A DNA stretch of 64,000 nt from Hemibagrus wyckioides (lineage: Eukaryota > Chordata > Actinopteri > Siluriformes > Bagridae), in the NCBI RefSeq assembly GCF_019097595.1, contig NC_080710.1, positions 30,013,280 through 30,077,279 of the forward strand. The letters run 5' to 3'. The position numbers and the translations under genes are program-made. Position 1 is the stretch's first letter, and every line of letters starts with the position of its first letter. The notes under the pieces were generated by a model, which saw nothing but the letters and a program-made list of their open reading frames with translations, made no database searches and was not told where the DNA came from. Below, piece by piece: positions 1 through 10,239 of the stretch.

Positions 1-289
1 AACATCCTGCTGTGATACTTTAATAAGCTCCCCGAGCTACACATCCCGACCCTGTTCCAGGCCTCTAGTTAACACTGGAGAAGAAAATAAAAAATCACTT
101 CCCTCCTTAGCTTCCTTTTCTGAGTCAAAGCCCAGCACCAGAGGGCACAGTCTTGTCTTCTGTTCATTTTTTGTTTTTCATTCAATCAGAAGATCCTCCA
201 TGTGAGGATGACATGAGCTCTGCAGCACTCCCTCTGGGTAAAACCCAATTTATTGGGTAAATATCAAGTGAAGTAAAAGCTCACACTTT
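1..289. other. Unique non-coding DNA
   Basis: No open frame, repeat or RNA gene was recognised. Composition is ordinary AT-rich vertebrate sequence. Confidence 0.5.
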
Positions 290-350
290 CACTAAACACT
301 TTATCCTGATCAGGGTTGAGGTGGATGCTGGAGGAGGATGTCTAAATAAT
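290..350 (+). repeat. Fragment of a tRNA-SINE-associated repeat
   Basis: The text CACTTTATCCTGATCAGGG followed by GTTGAGGTGGATGCTGG resembles a segment common in fish dispersed repeats. A related segment lies at 33770-33890. It is short and degraded, and the family assignment is from memory. Confidence 0.35.
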
Positions 351-416
351 AACACTCTAGAGACATTCTAGGAAACCATAGGAAACCAAAAATTAACCTT
401 TCTAGAACACTACAGA

Positions 417-448
<32 letters not shown>

Positions 449-715
449 ATAACAATGTAAAAAAAAACCTGTATAGAACATTCTTTAATGGTATTTTCTT
501 ATCATAAGCTATAGATTAATTCTGAAATGTAATGTTAAGAGAATGTTAGGGGAACATTGAAAAAACATTAGGGGAAGGTTCTGCAAACCTAAAAAGATTT
601 TCTAACTAAATGAAACAAACATTAAACATGTAAGTTCTGGGAACCAAATATTAACCTTGCAAAACTTTCTGGGAACCTGAAATTGTTATCTGGGGAGACC
701 ATGTGGTAACATTTA
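351..715. repeat. Degenerate GGAACC/GGTTCT-type dispersed repeat
   Basis: Short blocks such as GGAAACCA, TTAACCTT, GGGAACATTG, GGAAGGTTCTGC and CTGGGAACC recur about every 30-60 bases, as in a known style of fish minisatellite-like interspersed repeat. A (GATT)n tract at 417-448 lies inside. Family unknown. Confidence 0.4.
417..448. repeat. (GATT)8 microsatellite
   Basis: Eight uninterrupted GATT units are directly visible. Confidence 0.9.
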
Positions 716-727
716 AATACAACTCAT

Positions 728-1253
<526 letters not shown>

Positions 1254-2283
1254 TATAAATACATAAAAATAGTCAAGAGTGAAATGTCAAAAATGAGTTT
1301 TATCATTTTACCAACTTTTGACGTTTTAGCTCAACTGGATTTCCTAGTGAATTCAAGCCATTTTGCAACAAGTAAAAGCAACCTCTTGTGACCATACTGA
1401 GTCAAACACACTCCCTGTAATCCCTGGAGAGAAAGGGAAAAGTTAAAGAGGAATTTATGATCACTTTATATTGGAATTAAAATAAATAAAGTGTACACTC
1501 ATGAGGTTGAGACTCCTTTCACCTACTTTTTTTTTTTGTTTTCCATTTACATCTCTTTAATAAATAAACAGTTGAGACACAGCAAAGCCTCCAAGGTAAT
1601 TTTATTAGGGGAGAGTAAAGCCGTTTTGTCGATAGATGCTGACGGTTTTTCTTTTTCCTCATTCCTTAAACAATGAAAAAAATATTGCTGGCACGGTCAC
1701 TAACTCGACTTCTCTGAGCGTAAGAAAGTTTTCCTGAGTCAGAAACACAGAAGGATGAATTATAAATGTTGTTCAATTTTTTCTCATCTAATATCTTTTG
1801 TATTGATTTGTAGTTTGGGCTGGAAAATATAATTTTTCAATGTATTTTTTTCCCCCAGTAGACTGATAATATACCCGACGTAGCATTTCTGGGCTTGCCA
1901 GTAAGATATTGTACTGTTTTTTATCTTTTTTTATCGTAAGTCTTGAGGTATAATTATAGGGAAAAGTTTTGATAAGACTGACATGACGGCCGTAGGGAAG
2001 CCGAAAAACAATTAAAAGTCAAGGCTGCATAAACTACTAGACAAATATATTGAGCAGGCGTTACTTTTGAGATGTTGACTTGATGGAGGAAACAGCGAGG
2101 CAGTGAGACGGTAGAGAGAATGCTAACGATTAGCTGTGATTTCCACACAGTGCCTAGTGTAGGTGTACAGGAGAGAGGGAAGCTCACCTCTGAGCGTATG
2201 AGGTCCTCAGTGATGTGCACAGGGAGATGTTCAGGCCCACATCCTGGAGGTTTCTGTCTATTGTAAAAACCATCATGATCCTT
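1254..2283. other. Unique AT-rich non-coding DNA
   Basis: There is no recognisable gene. The open frame complementing 1954-2292 (112 codons) resembles no family I know and has no supporting context. Confidence 0.5.
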
Positions 2284-2500
2284 CGCTCTCACCGCTGCAG
2301 TCTGGGTTCAATTCCCAGGCATGGACCCAACCCAGCCAACTGTCCATCACAGTCCCAAGTCGAATCTTGATAAAATGTTATTTGATAAAAAAGGGAGTGT
2401 TGCGTCAGGAAGGACATCTGCCCTAAAAGCCAGAGCCAAAACTTATGCAAATCAGATGATCCACTGCGGCGACCTCTAACAGGAGCAACCCAAAAAGACA
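2284..2500 (+). mobile_element. tRNA-derived SINE (GTTGCGTCAGGAAGG type)
   Basis: A B-box-like GGGTTCAATTCCC near 2304-2316 is followed by the diagnostic core GTTGCGTCAGGAAGGACATC (2400-2419) and the end segment ATCCACTGCGGCGACC. This layout matches a SINE widespread in fish. The A-box head is eroded. The overlapping minus-strand open frames come from the SINE and are not genes. Confidence 0.68.
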
Positions 2501-2645
2501 TATAGAGCTACAATAGTGCATCTGAACTTTTTCTGCTGAGTTCAAGTTCTATTTTTCATTACGTTTCTGTTCAGTTTATATTGATTTAATTCAGGGATAA
2601 GAGAGCAAGCTTAGAGTTGCAGGGCTGATTAGCACCTTTGATGAG

Positions 2646-2755
2646 AGACTCTCTCGCTCTTTCTATCTCTCTCTCTCGCTCTCTCTATCTCTCTCTTTAT
2701 CTCTCTCACTCTCTCTATCTCTCTCTCTACCTTTCCTTCTCTCTCTGTCTCTCTC

Positions 2756-2833
<78 letters not shown>

Positions 2834-2941
2834 TTCCTTTCTGTCTCTTCCTATGCCCCCCCTCTATCTCTCTCTCGCACTCTCTCTATCTCTCTCTCTC
2901 GCTCTCTCTTTCTTCCTTTCTGTCTCTTCCTATGCCCCCCC

Positions 2942-3012
<71 letters not shown>

Positions 3013-3039
3013 CTTCCTTTGCCCCCCTCTCTCTTCCTT

Positions 3040-3113
<74 letters not shown>

Positions 3114-3123
3114 ACACACACAT
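2646..3123. repeat. Compound (CT)n / (TTTC)n / (CA)n microsatellite
   Basis: About 480 bp of near-pure pyrimidine runs: CT tracts through about 2890, (TTTC)n at about 2941-3012, CT again at about 3045-3072, then CA to 3123. Two internal segments ending TGTCTCTTCCTATGCCCCCC (about 2842-2861 and 2921-2940) repeat each other, so part of the block was duplicated as a unit. Open frames here (Leu/Ser, or Arg/Glu/Lys on the other strand) are repeat translations. Confidence 0.95.
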
Positions 3124-3706
3124 AAATACACACAAACTGACCCTGTGCTTTCAGCTGTATTTGCCTCTCTGCTTTGTGTCCTCTGCATCTCTGCTTGTCT
3201 TGTTGTTAGACTCACCACATTTTGGTTGGTGCTTTAGACTCAGTACACTTCCTGATAAGCCTCTCAGTAAAGCACTCTTTCTACACAATGCCCTTGGATT
3301 CGTATTTATGTTCTCTGCTTAGCCAGGTAAAGTCAAGTGTATTTCAGAGAGTGTAATTAAGAGAGAACAATGCCTACATTGCAATTACTTCTTGTCTGAA
3401 ATAATGTTAAGACTGAGTGCAGTGCACTGGGGCATTATCTGCAGGTGCTACAACATGAAATAATGTTTCTTTTTTCTTTCTTTCTTTAATAAGAAGGATA
3501 GCTGATTAGAAGAATGAAGGTGTTTTGGTAAGAAATTTGCAAAAAAAAAAAAAACATGGCAACCTTCATTAAAATATATTAATTCAATCACAATCACACT
3601 GAATCCAATCACACTGAATAGCAGATTTGTTTGTATGGATATATTCTTAACACAGATATTTATCTATAAATTTCCACACATAGTAATGTCAGGCAGAAAA
3701 GAGCCA

Positions 3707-3708
<2 letters not shown>
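3124..3708. other. Unique AT-rich non-coding DNA
   Basis: No gene was seen. There is an A14 run at about 3540-3553 and a short duplicated AATCACACTGAAT block near 3590-3620. Confidence 0.5.
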
Positions 3709-3744
<36 letters not shown>

Positions 3745-3862
3745 GTGTGTATGTATGTGTGTATATACAGTATGTGTGTAAGTGTGTATGTACTGTATGT
3801 GTGTATATATGTGTATCTATATGTACATGTGTTTGTGTATGTATGTTTGTATATGGCATACC
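3709..3862. repeat. (GT)n microsatellite grading into GTAT-rich sequence
   Basis: A pure GT tract at 3709-3742 is followed by degenerate GTGTATGTAT and GTATATAC repeats reaching the truncated end of Tc1 copy B. The adjacency suggests the simple repeat grew at, or caused, the truncation point. Confidence 0.9.
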
Positions 3863-3865
3863 GTC

Positions 3866-4162
<297 letters not shown>

Positions 4163-4200
4163 TCAAATCCTTACACTTGTCCATTTTTCCTGCTTCTAAC

Positions 4201-5090
4201 TAGGGATGCATGATATGAAAAATTTAAACCGATACAGAAAACTGGTAATTAAGTCCTTCTCATGGCCGATTCCGATACTGATACCGATAACCAATAAGTT
4301 CATATTTTTATATTAGTATTTTCATATAATCTGCAGCTTGTGGACCCAGGAGAATAGAAAATGTAAGATACACTGATGAAACTGATATTTTAGTAGCTCT
4401 GGCCTAACTGTAATAGGAAACATCAGTTCTGACTCCTCAGATGTTTTTATTTTTTGTGTAAGGCACTACAATAAGAACAGAAACGTTTTTTTATGACAGA
4501 AATATAACAACAAACTTATATTCAAGTATTTCATGCATAACAAAGAAATGCATCTATTCAACCATTTTAGTTCATGAGGATGAGGAAGGTATATAGACCT
4601 TAAGTCACATGCTCCGTGTTTTAGGCCTAGCGCTAGTAGCTTCTGCTGCTGCGGCTGCTACATATTCTTTTAATACAGCTTTCCCTGCGATGACGACCCT
4701 TCAAGTGAGATATAAGGTTTGTTGTGTTAAAACTTGACGCCTTTTTACTTCCTCTCGAAATCCTTGCGGAACATGCGTTGCAAATAGCAATGGCATTGCC
4801 CTCCGCTGCCACCGAGGAAAACTTCCAGACCGGCGAAGACATGTTCACAGATGATGACCTAATGACCGCGACACAGGCTGAGAGTCACTGCAGGTTAAAG
4901 CTGCAGTCACGTGCACTCAGAAAATGGATGAATCTTGGAGAAATCAGACTGACTGATTGATTTACCAGCAAGCTATCTTTATCGGATCTAGTTATCAGGT
5001 TTAATTTATTTATCGGAGCAATAAAAATGATGTCATTTTCACCCACATTGACCGATAATTTATCTGTCTGATAAATATCTTGCATCCCTA
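4201..5090 (-). mobile_element. hAT-superfamily DNA transposon, non-autonomous, 890 bp
   Basis: The ends are perfect 10-bp inverted repeats, TAGGGATGCA and TGCATCCCTA. They are flanked by 8-bp target duplications CTTCTAAC (4193-4200) and CTCCTAAC (5091-5098), which differ at one base. Eight-bp duplications and TAGGG-type ends are hallmarks of hAT elements. Subterminal CCGATAC/GATACCGATA motifs are also typical. The element interrupts Tc1 copy B, so it is younger. Only a BED zinc-finger piece of the transposase is present. The RNase-H-like catalytic domain is missing. Confidence 0.92.
4633..4848 (-). pseudogene. BED-type zinc finger remnant of a hAT transposase
   Basis: The minus-strand frame starts at Met (complement of 4846-4848), reads 71 residues, and contains VWKF at residues 7-10, then Cys23-x2-Cys26 and His48-x4-His53 with NTTNLISHLK between, which is the BED finger pattern that binds DNA in hAT transposases and ZBED proteins. 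After the finger, the alternate frame encodes an alanine-rich stretch (VAAAAAEATSARPKT), suggesting a one-base frameshift near residues 57-60. No catalytic domain follows. It lies wholly inside the 890-bp hAT element and has no sign of a host gene around it. Confidence 0.82.
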
Positions 5091-5166
5091 CTCCTAACAC
5101 ATCAACACTGAGGACAAAATGTTCACTTGCTACACAATATATCCCACCCACTAACAGGTGCCATCT

Positions 5167-5271
5167 AAAAAACTATAATATATGAATGGAGATCAAAAGA
5201 AGAAACAAATGTGTCTGCAGTTGTGTGCAATTGTAGTTCAATACATGTTATCCAAAATCTGCAGGCTTTGG
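5167..5271. other. Short unique spacer
   Basis: AT-rich, with no feature seen. Confidence 0.4.
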
Positions 5272-5280
5272 AGTCTGTCA

Positions 5281-5313
<33 letters not shown>

Positions 5314-5340
5314 TTTGTCTGTCTGTCTGTCTGTCTGTCT
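5272..5340. repeat. (GTCT)n / (ATCT)n microsatellite
   Basis: GTCT units flank a central block of ATCT units. Directly visible. Confidence 0.92.
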
Positions 5341-5753
5341 GGACTTACCGTCTCTCTGATTACGCATTCATGCTGCAAATCATCCAGTGAGAAGAAGCAA
5401 TCTGTGTGAAGAGGATACTCCTCATTGTTTTGATAAGGTGTCAAGAAAAGGAAAGCATGTGAGAATACTGAAATTAATTACAGTCGCTCTCCTCTGTCAA
5501 CTAATTAGCACTTTTAAACAATCTATCACATCAACGTCAACGGGTTACAAAGCAGAAATCCATAATAAAACAGACACTAAATAGCCTTGTGTGTTTTTAT
5601 TATAGGCTATTTGTGCTACACAAAGGAAGTAAACCATGTAGCTGCCAGAGATGCCATCAATACCAAGTAATGAAAAATAGCAGAATAAACTGTATTAGGT
5701 TGTGCAATTTGATGAAACACTGATACACAAATAGATCTTAATTATTATTATTT
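5341..5753. other. Unique non-coding DNA
   Basis: No gene was recognised. Confidence 0.45.
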
Positions 5754-5777
5754 TTTTAAAAGTCTCTGACTATCCTG

Positions 5778-5837
<60 letters not shown>

Positions 5838-5957
5838 AAGCAAAATGTATACTCTAATATATATATTTATATAAATAATATATAATTTATTAATTTATTT
5901 ATTATTATTTATTTATTATTTTTTAAAAGTCTCTGACTATATATACATATATATACA
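5754..5957. repeat. Local tandem duplication with AT microsatellite
   Basis: TTTTAAAAGTCTCTGACTAT occurs at about 5755-5774 and again at about 5921-5940. The downstream partner AATAAAGCAAAATGTA occurs at about 5834-5850 and again at about 6516-6532. The intervening (AT)n tract is 5782-5834. A segment was therefore duplicated, and the second copy was later split by the Tc1 element at 5958-6513. Confidence 0.75.
5782..5834. repeat. (AT)n microsatellite
   Basis: Uninterrupted alternating TA of about 53 bp. Confidence 0.95.
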
Positions 5958-6513
5958 CACTACCAGTCAAAAGTTTGGACACACCTTTTAATGCAGTGTT
6001 TTTTGTTTAGGGATTTATTTTCTACATTCTTGAACAATATTGGAGATTTCAAAACTATGAAATAACACACATGGACTTCAGTAATCCATATGTAATGACA
6101 ACAAAAAACAACAGTCAGTTGTTATTTTAAGACACGAAGGTCAGGTGTTCTGGAATAGTTCTTACAAGAACAGTATTGTCAAGTGCATTTGCAAAACCCA
6201 TCAAGCACCATGATGAAACTGGCTCACATGAAGACCATCCCAGTAAAGCAGGACCAAAACTTACCTCTGCTGCAGAGGAGAAGTTCATTTAGAGTGACCA
6301 GCCTCAGAAATCACCAATTAACAGCACCTCAGATTAGAGCCGTTATGAAGGCTTTACAGAGCATCAGTAGCAGACATATCTCAATATCAACTGTTCAAAC
6401 GACATTATTGTGGATTTCGGCCGTCTTCAGCATTGTTTTACAATGTAGAGAGAAATAAACATCAGGAAAGACCATGGAATTAGAAGATGTGGCCAAACTT
6501 TTGACTGGTAGTG
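5958..6513 (+). mobile_element. Tc1/mariner remnant, second family, 556 bp
   Basis: The ends CACTACCAGTCAAAAGTTTGG and the inverted match CCAAACTTTTGACTGGTAGTG are visible, with TA following the right end and AT-rich DNA before the left end. This end sequence is that of a Tc1-like family common in fish. The interior keeps only the N-terminal transposase region on the plus strand, so the element is non-autonomous. Confidence 0.88.
6183..6458 (+). pseudogene. Degraded Tc1 transposase DNA-binding region
   Basis: The plus-strand frame contains RVTSLRNHQLTAPQIRAVMK and later SSRHISISTVQ, matching the second helix-turn-helix region of Tc1 transposases (pattern ...SLRN..TA.QI... and ...R.IS.STV...). 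The protein then breaks into unrelated residues, and the DDE catalytic domain is gone. It lies inside the element bounded by the CACTACCAGTC inverted repeats. Confidence 0.75.
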
Positions 6514-7000
6514 TATAATAAAGCAAAATGTAAATCATTGCTTTTGCTTCTTCTTCTTCTTGTGTAAAATAAGTGTAAAATATTTTCTCCAACACAGTAA
6601 CCCTTATCATAAAAAAGCTTAATCGCTTCCCTGGTGTTAGCTGTGTTATTTCTGTATGAGAAATCGTATTTTTAAAGATGTAAGCAATAACTGACTGTGT
6701 AAATCTTCTGCTTGTTTGTCAGGGTCTTGGCATCGCTGAAGAAACGATTAATCAGCAGTTAATTGCCAAAAACCTCACATTGTTCAGCCTCAGCAAAACC
6801 AACGTCACTGTCGCTTTATACAGAAACTGCAGTTTTTGCCTAATACAAGATCATTTAAGCTTCAGATGCTCGGTATTGTGTTTGAGACTTAGTCACAGTT
6901 ACAGAAATGCTGTAAAGTAAAAATTCCTTAAAGAAAGTCCAGTCAATATTTGAAGTCATAAGGCTTAGCCTCAGTCATTTGCCTGGCTTTTTCCTCAGCT
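6514..7000. other. Unique non-coding DNA
   Basis: No gene was recognised. The stretch around 6720-6890 has balanced composition and few repeats, as conserved non-coding DNA often does, but this is only an impression. Confidence 0.4.
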
Positions 7001-7175
7001 TTTCTGGTAGCTTAGTGTTTAAGATGTTCGACTACGGATCAGAAGGTTGTGAGTTTGAATCCCAAGTCCATAAAGCTGCTACTCTTAGGCCCCTGAGCAA
7101 GGCTCTTAACCCTCAATTGCATAAAATGAAATAAATTGTAAGTTGTTCTGGATAAGGGCGTCTGCTAAATGTTAC
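7001..7175 (+). mobile_element. tRNA-derived SINE, V-SINE-like tail
   Basis: The A-box-like GGTAGCTTAGTGTTTAAG (7007-7024), the B-box-like GGTTGTGAGTTTGAATCCC (7045-7063), the middle GCCCCTGAGCAAGG-type region and the tail CTGGATAAGGGCGTCTGCTA (7148-7167) are all visible. The 3' tail matches the end of the LINE relic at 30176-30215 (opposite strand), which suggests mobilisation by that LINE type. Confidence 0.85.
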
Positions 7176-7857
7176 CTTTGTGTTTTTCTTACAGCTTAAA
7201 CATGACTCCATTTTTTTGGACTCAATAATGCCTGTGTCACAAGGCAAACAAAGCAAAACAAAATTTTGTAGTTATGATTTACGATTCCTGAATGGATCTA
7301 GAGTTGTTGTTGTTGTTTTTTTTAACCAGAGGTATAAGCTGTTTCTCATTCAATGGCAAATGATTCAAATCAAACACACATTATGTGACTGCTCTAGAAT
7401 TAGCCGCATATGATGACATATAATGACCAACGAATTGTTGTCAGCCATCTTAAAGCCTTTTTTTCTCATCCAGTCTCAGCGGCCGCTGGCCCCGCCCCTC
7501 TTCTTCCACATAAGCAAAGCTGTGAGTGTCGAATGCATGAAGCGTCCAACATTACACACTTTATTTTTTAGTTGAATACCTGCATATTAATCCAGGATGA
7601 AGGTGAGCGTTTTACGATTTAAGAAGAAGAAGAATCTGACTGTAAACGCCTGAAACATGGAATGGACTGGGTAAAAAAAAAAAAAAGAAAGAAAGAAAAA
7701 AGAAAATCTGTGAGATGTTTCTGAAAAGCCAGACAAGTGTGAAAAATGAAGCTAGATTTTTATTTTGTACTTTAACCCTGAATATACAGGATTTTGTCAA
7801 GCAGTTGTCTAACAGTGATTGCAATATCAATTATACAGAAATTCAATCAATTATACA
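7176..7857. other. Unique DNA including a CpG-containing patch
   Basis: Mostly unique. A poly(A)/GAAA-rich stretch lies at about 7673-7705. The CpG-rich patch near 7479-7500 is listed separately. Confidence 0.45.
7479..7608 (+). promoter_or_regulatory. Speculative promoter / first-exon-like segment
   Basis: GCGGCCGC (7479-7486) and CCCCGCCCC (7490-7498, a GC box on the minus strand) stand out in AT-rich DNA. About 100 bp downstream ATGAAG (7597-7602) is followed at once by GTGAGC, a good splice-donor match, so a first exon encoding Met-Lys is possible. There is no TATA box and no downstream exon to support it. Treat as a weak candidate. Confidence 0.15.
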
Positions 7858-7970
7858 GTGCAGAGACGGTGTGATAGTCTCCAAATGGTTCTATCCACAG
7901 AAGTCCCTTGGGTCACAAGCAGTCCATGAAGATCTATCCCCAGCAGCAGTGATCAATGATTGAGTCCCGA
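7858..7970 (+). repeat. Family A dispersed repeat, 3' fragment
   Basis: The segment TCTATCCACAGAAGTCCCTTGGGTCACAAG (7890-7919) followed by CTATCCCCAGCAGCAGTGATC matches 45150-45210 and 62488-62520. This is part of an unclassified dispersed repeat, here called family A. Confidence 0.65.
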
Positions 7971-8064
7971 GTACAAACCCGACTGTGACAACATCAGTCC
8001 ACAGTTGTTGTGAGTTATATACTAAGTATATACTATAATTGACTGACTGAGTTATTGAGGTGAC

Positions 8065-8225
8065 AATGGCTGTGTTCCAATTCACCTATTTTTACTATGC
8101 ACTAATAGTATTTTTGTGAAGAAGAAGTACTTTTGAGTGTGTAGCAAAAGAGTATGCAAGTTCTAGCACACACTGGGACACACTGGGACTCAAAATGTCA
8201 CCGTAAGCAAATGCCTCATCACATT
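8065..8225. repeat. Possible MITE fragment (CTGTGTTCCAATTC type)
   Basis: GCTGTGTTCCAATTCACC followed by ACTATGCACTAATAGTA and AGAGTATGCA resembles a common fish MITE that starts with GTGTCCCAATTCGCATACT. No opposite end was found. Confidence 0.35.
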
Positions 8226-8470
8226 TCAGGAATTTTTCATTCAGGCTGAAGTGTTTAAGGCCACCACTGGGTTGTTAATCAGAAGTTTAGGGTTCAAGCT
8301 GCAGCATCACCAAGCTGCCACTGTTGGGCTCTTGAGCAAGGCGCTTAACCATCTCTCCTGATCCAGGGGTGCTGTATCATAGTTGCTCCTGTGCTCTGAC
8401 CCCAACATCCTCAGCTGGGATATGTAAAGAAAAGAATTCCACTGTGCTGTATTGTATGTGTGGCGTAATA
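8226..8470 (+). mobile_element. tRNA-derived SINE (GCTGTATCATGGCTGACC type)
   Basis: A degraded head is followed by CACCAAGCTGCCACTGTTGG, GAGCAAGGCGCTTAACC, GGGGTGCTGTATCATAG, a CTGACCCC segment, CAGCTGGGATATGTAAAG and GAATTCCACTGTGCTG. The same parts occur at 47467-48232 and, reversed, at 52551-52776. The tail is cut at about 8470 by the Tigger-like element. Confidence 0.75.
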
Positions 8471-8630
8471 TACAGTGGAACCTCAGCATATGAAAGCCCA
8501 CCCTAATGAATTTTCACCTTAAGAATTGAAATTTTGCATCAGCATATGAACCATTTTCAACATACAAACAAACCAAACTGAAGAGAATGCTGGCTAAGTT
8601 GCGCGTACATCTGGGAGACGTTCAAAACTT
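8471..8630 (+). mobile_element. Tigger/pogo-like MITE, 5' fragment
   Basis: It begins CAGTGGAACCTCAGCATATG at 8473 directly after a TA, with CCTTAAGAATTGAAATTTTGC inside, as in the copies at 14718 and 50348. It ends after GACGTTCAAAAC, where Tc1 copy C sequence takes over. The 3' half is missing. Confidence 0.8.
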
Positions 8631-8918
8631 GTTTGATAGATGTTTGATAGATCCTGGCCTGGGAACACCCCACAAGAGCTGCAGTTTTGGAGATGCTCTG
8701 ATCCAGTGGTCTAGCCATCACAATTTGGCCCTTCATCAAACTCACTCAAATCCTTACACTTGTCCATTTTTCCTGCTTCTAACACATCAACTTTGAGGAC
8801 AAAATGTTCACTTGCTGCCTAATATATCCCACCCACTAACAGGTGCCATGATGAGGAGATACTCAGTGTTACTCACTTTACTTGGCACTGCTCAGAATGT
8901 TATGCCTGATCGGTGTCT
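8631..8918 (-). mobile_element. Tc1/mariner element, copy C, right-end fragment
   Basis: This matches the right part of copies A, B and D: GGGAACACCCCACAAGAGCT through CAGAATGTTATGCCTGATCG (terminal repeat, ending about 8918). The junction with the Tigger fragment contains a doubled TTTGATAGAT, and part of the Tc1 sequence next to it is deleted. Only the first residues of the transposase remain on the minus strand. Confidence 0.85.
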
Positions 8919-9235
8919 ATTAAAGGGTTAAAAAATGCAGCAAAATTGAGCAAAATATTGTTGGTGTTCAGCTTGAAAGATTGATGGTGTGTGTGTGTGT
9001 TTGGGGGTACTAGGGGTTTTTGTGTGAAGCCTAATTTCACATTAACAATAAAATGCAAATGTTTTGTGAAAGGTCAAACTGTAACTCTCAAATCAGTCTG
9101 TAATTACACTTTAGCTGAGCTTTTCTGTGAGAAATATTCAAACGTTTTCAAGATCCACTCATCCATATTTTATTGTGTTCTCATTCATCATCTCATGTCC
9201 TGGTGCAGTAGCAGAGAAAATGTATTATGGACAAC

Positions 9236-9236
<1 letters not shown>
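8919..9236. other. Unique non-coding DNA
   Basis: No gene was recognised. A short GT run lies at 8987-9000. Confidence 0.45.
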
Positions 9237-9272
<36 letters not shown>

Positions 9273-9299
9273 ACTTATCTCCATCATAGATAAATGGAG
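9237..9299. repeat. (TG)n microsatellite with recurrent flank
   Basis: TG repeats (9237-9268) are followed by TTTTACTTATCTCCATCATA and then GATAAATGGAG. The same repeat-plus-flank recurs at 15915-15961, indicating one mobile or duplicated unit. Confidence 0.9.
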
Positions 9300-9419
9300 G
9301 CAGCATGCAATTATATGTAAATGTTGCGTTATGTAAGTTACAAATTGCTTTTTTATTATAGTTTAGTATCTTAGGAAATAATATGCTTGAGTGTGTATTA
9401 TTATACAAAAAGTGACTTG
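9300..9419. other. Short unique spacer
   Basis: AT-rich, with no feature seen. Confidence 0.4.
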
Positions 9420-9549
9420 ACAGACAGAGACAGAGAGAGAGAACAAAAGACAGAGTGGCAGACAGAGAGAGAAAGACAGACATAGAATGGGACTGACAGA
9501 CAGACAGAGGACAGAGAGAGAGAGAAAGACAGACAGGTAGACAGACAGA

Positions 9550-9611
<62 letters not shown>

Positions 9612-9704
9612 GGTAGACAGACAGAGAGAGAGACAGACAGACATAGAATGGGAGTGACAGACAGACAGATATAGAGACAGAGAGTGAAAATGAGAGAGAG
9701 AAAC

Positions 9705-9737
<33 letters not shown>

Positions 9738-9812
9738 GAGATAGAGACAGAGATTGAGAATGAGAGAGACAGACAGACAGACAGAGAAAGTAAGACATAG
9801 AGAGAGAGGGGG
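9420..9812. repeat. (GACA)n / (GA)n compound array
   Basis: Nearly 400 bp of purine-rich GACA and GA units. The block GACAGACATAGAATGGGA...TGACAGACAGACAG occurs twice (about 9475 and 9636), so larger segments were duplicated. Leu/Ser/Cys/Val frames on the minus strand are translations of this array. Confidence 0.95.
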
Positions 9813-9988
9813 GGCATAGCCTAGACATTTGGTTTGTATTATAGTTTAGAAATATTATCTGTCTTCTATCTCTGGTGCTCAAACTGTCAAAATCATCCAT
9901 CTCTTGATTTAAAAAACACGTTTTAATGTTTGATTTTTAATCCTGATCGCTTGAACATTCATCAAAACACATATTCTATTCATCTTCT
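9813..9988. other. Unique spacer
   Basis: No feature was seen. Confidence 0.4.
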
Positions 9989-10084
9989 ATTGTACTGTAT
10001 TGTATTGTACTGTATTGTATTGTACTGTATTGTATTGTACTGTATTATATTGTACTGTATTGTATTGTACTGTATTGTATTTTA
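9989..10084. repeat. 15-bp minisatellite of pentanucleotides
   Basis: TGTACTGTATTGTAT repeats about six times with one variant (TATTATAT near 10045). Each 15-mer is three related pentamers, which is a small higher-order unit. Confidence 0.92.
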
Positions 10085-10239
10085 TTTACACCTTTAGCCA
10101 TGTTTGTAGGAATCCCTGTGCAGTGAGTCGACAACAGACACGTTTCCTTCATTCTGCTCATCTATTGAACGCTTCAAACAGCAGAAACACAACAAAACAA
10201 ACATGCCTTTTTTAGTCACATATAAAAGACCACTTTGAG
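10085..10239. other. Unique spacer
   Basis: No feature was recognised. Confidence 0.4.

Noticed and set aside
2638..3237. 199-codon Ser/Leu protein
   Set aside because: Translation of CT/TTTC/CA microsatellite.
7001..7070. tRNA gene
   Set aside because: A- and B-box-like motifs are present, but no cloverleaf can be drawn, and the downstream SINE body and tail show a retroposon. The same holds for the other SINE copies.
9271..9900. 209-codon Cys/Ser/Leu protein on the minus strand
   Set aside because: Translation of the GACA/GA array.
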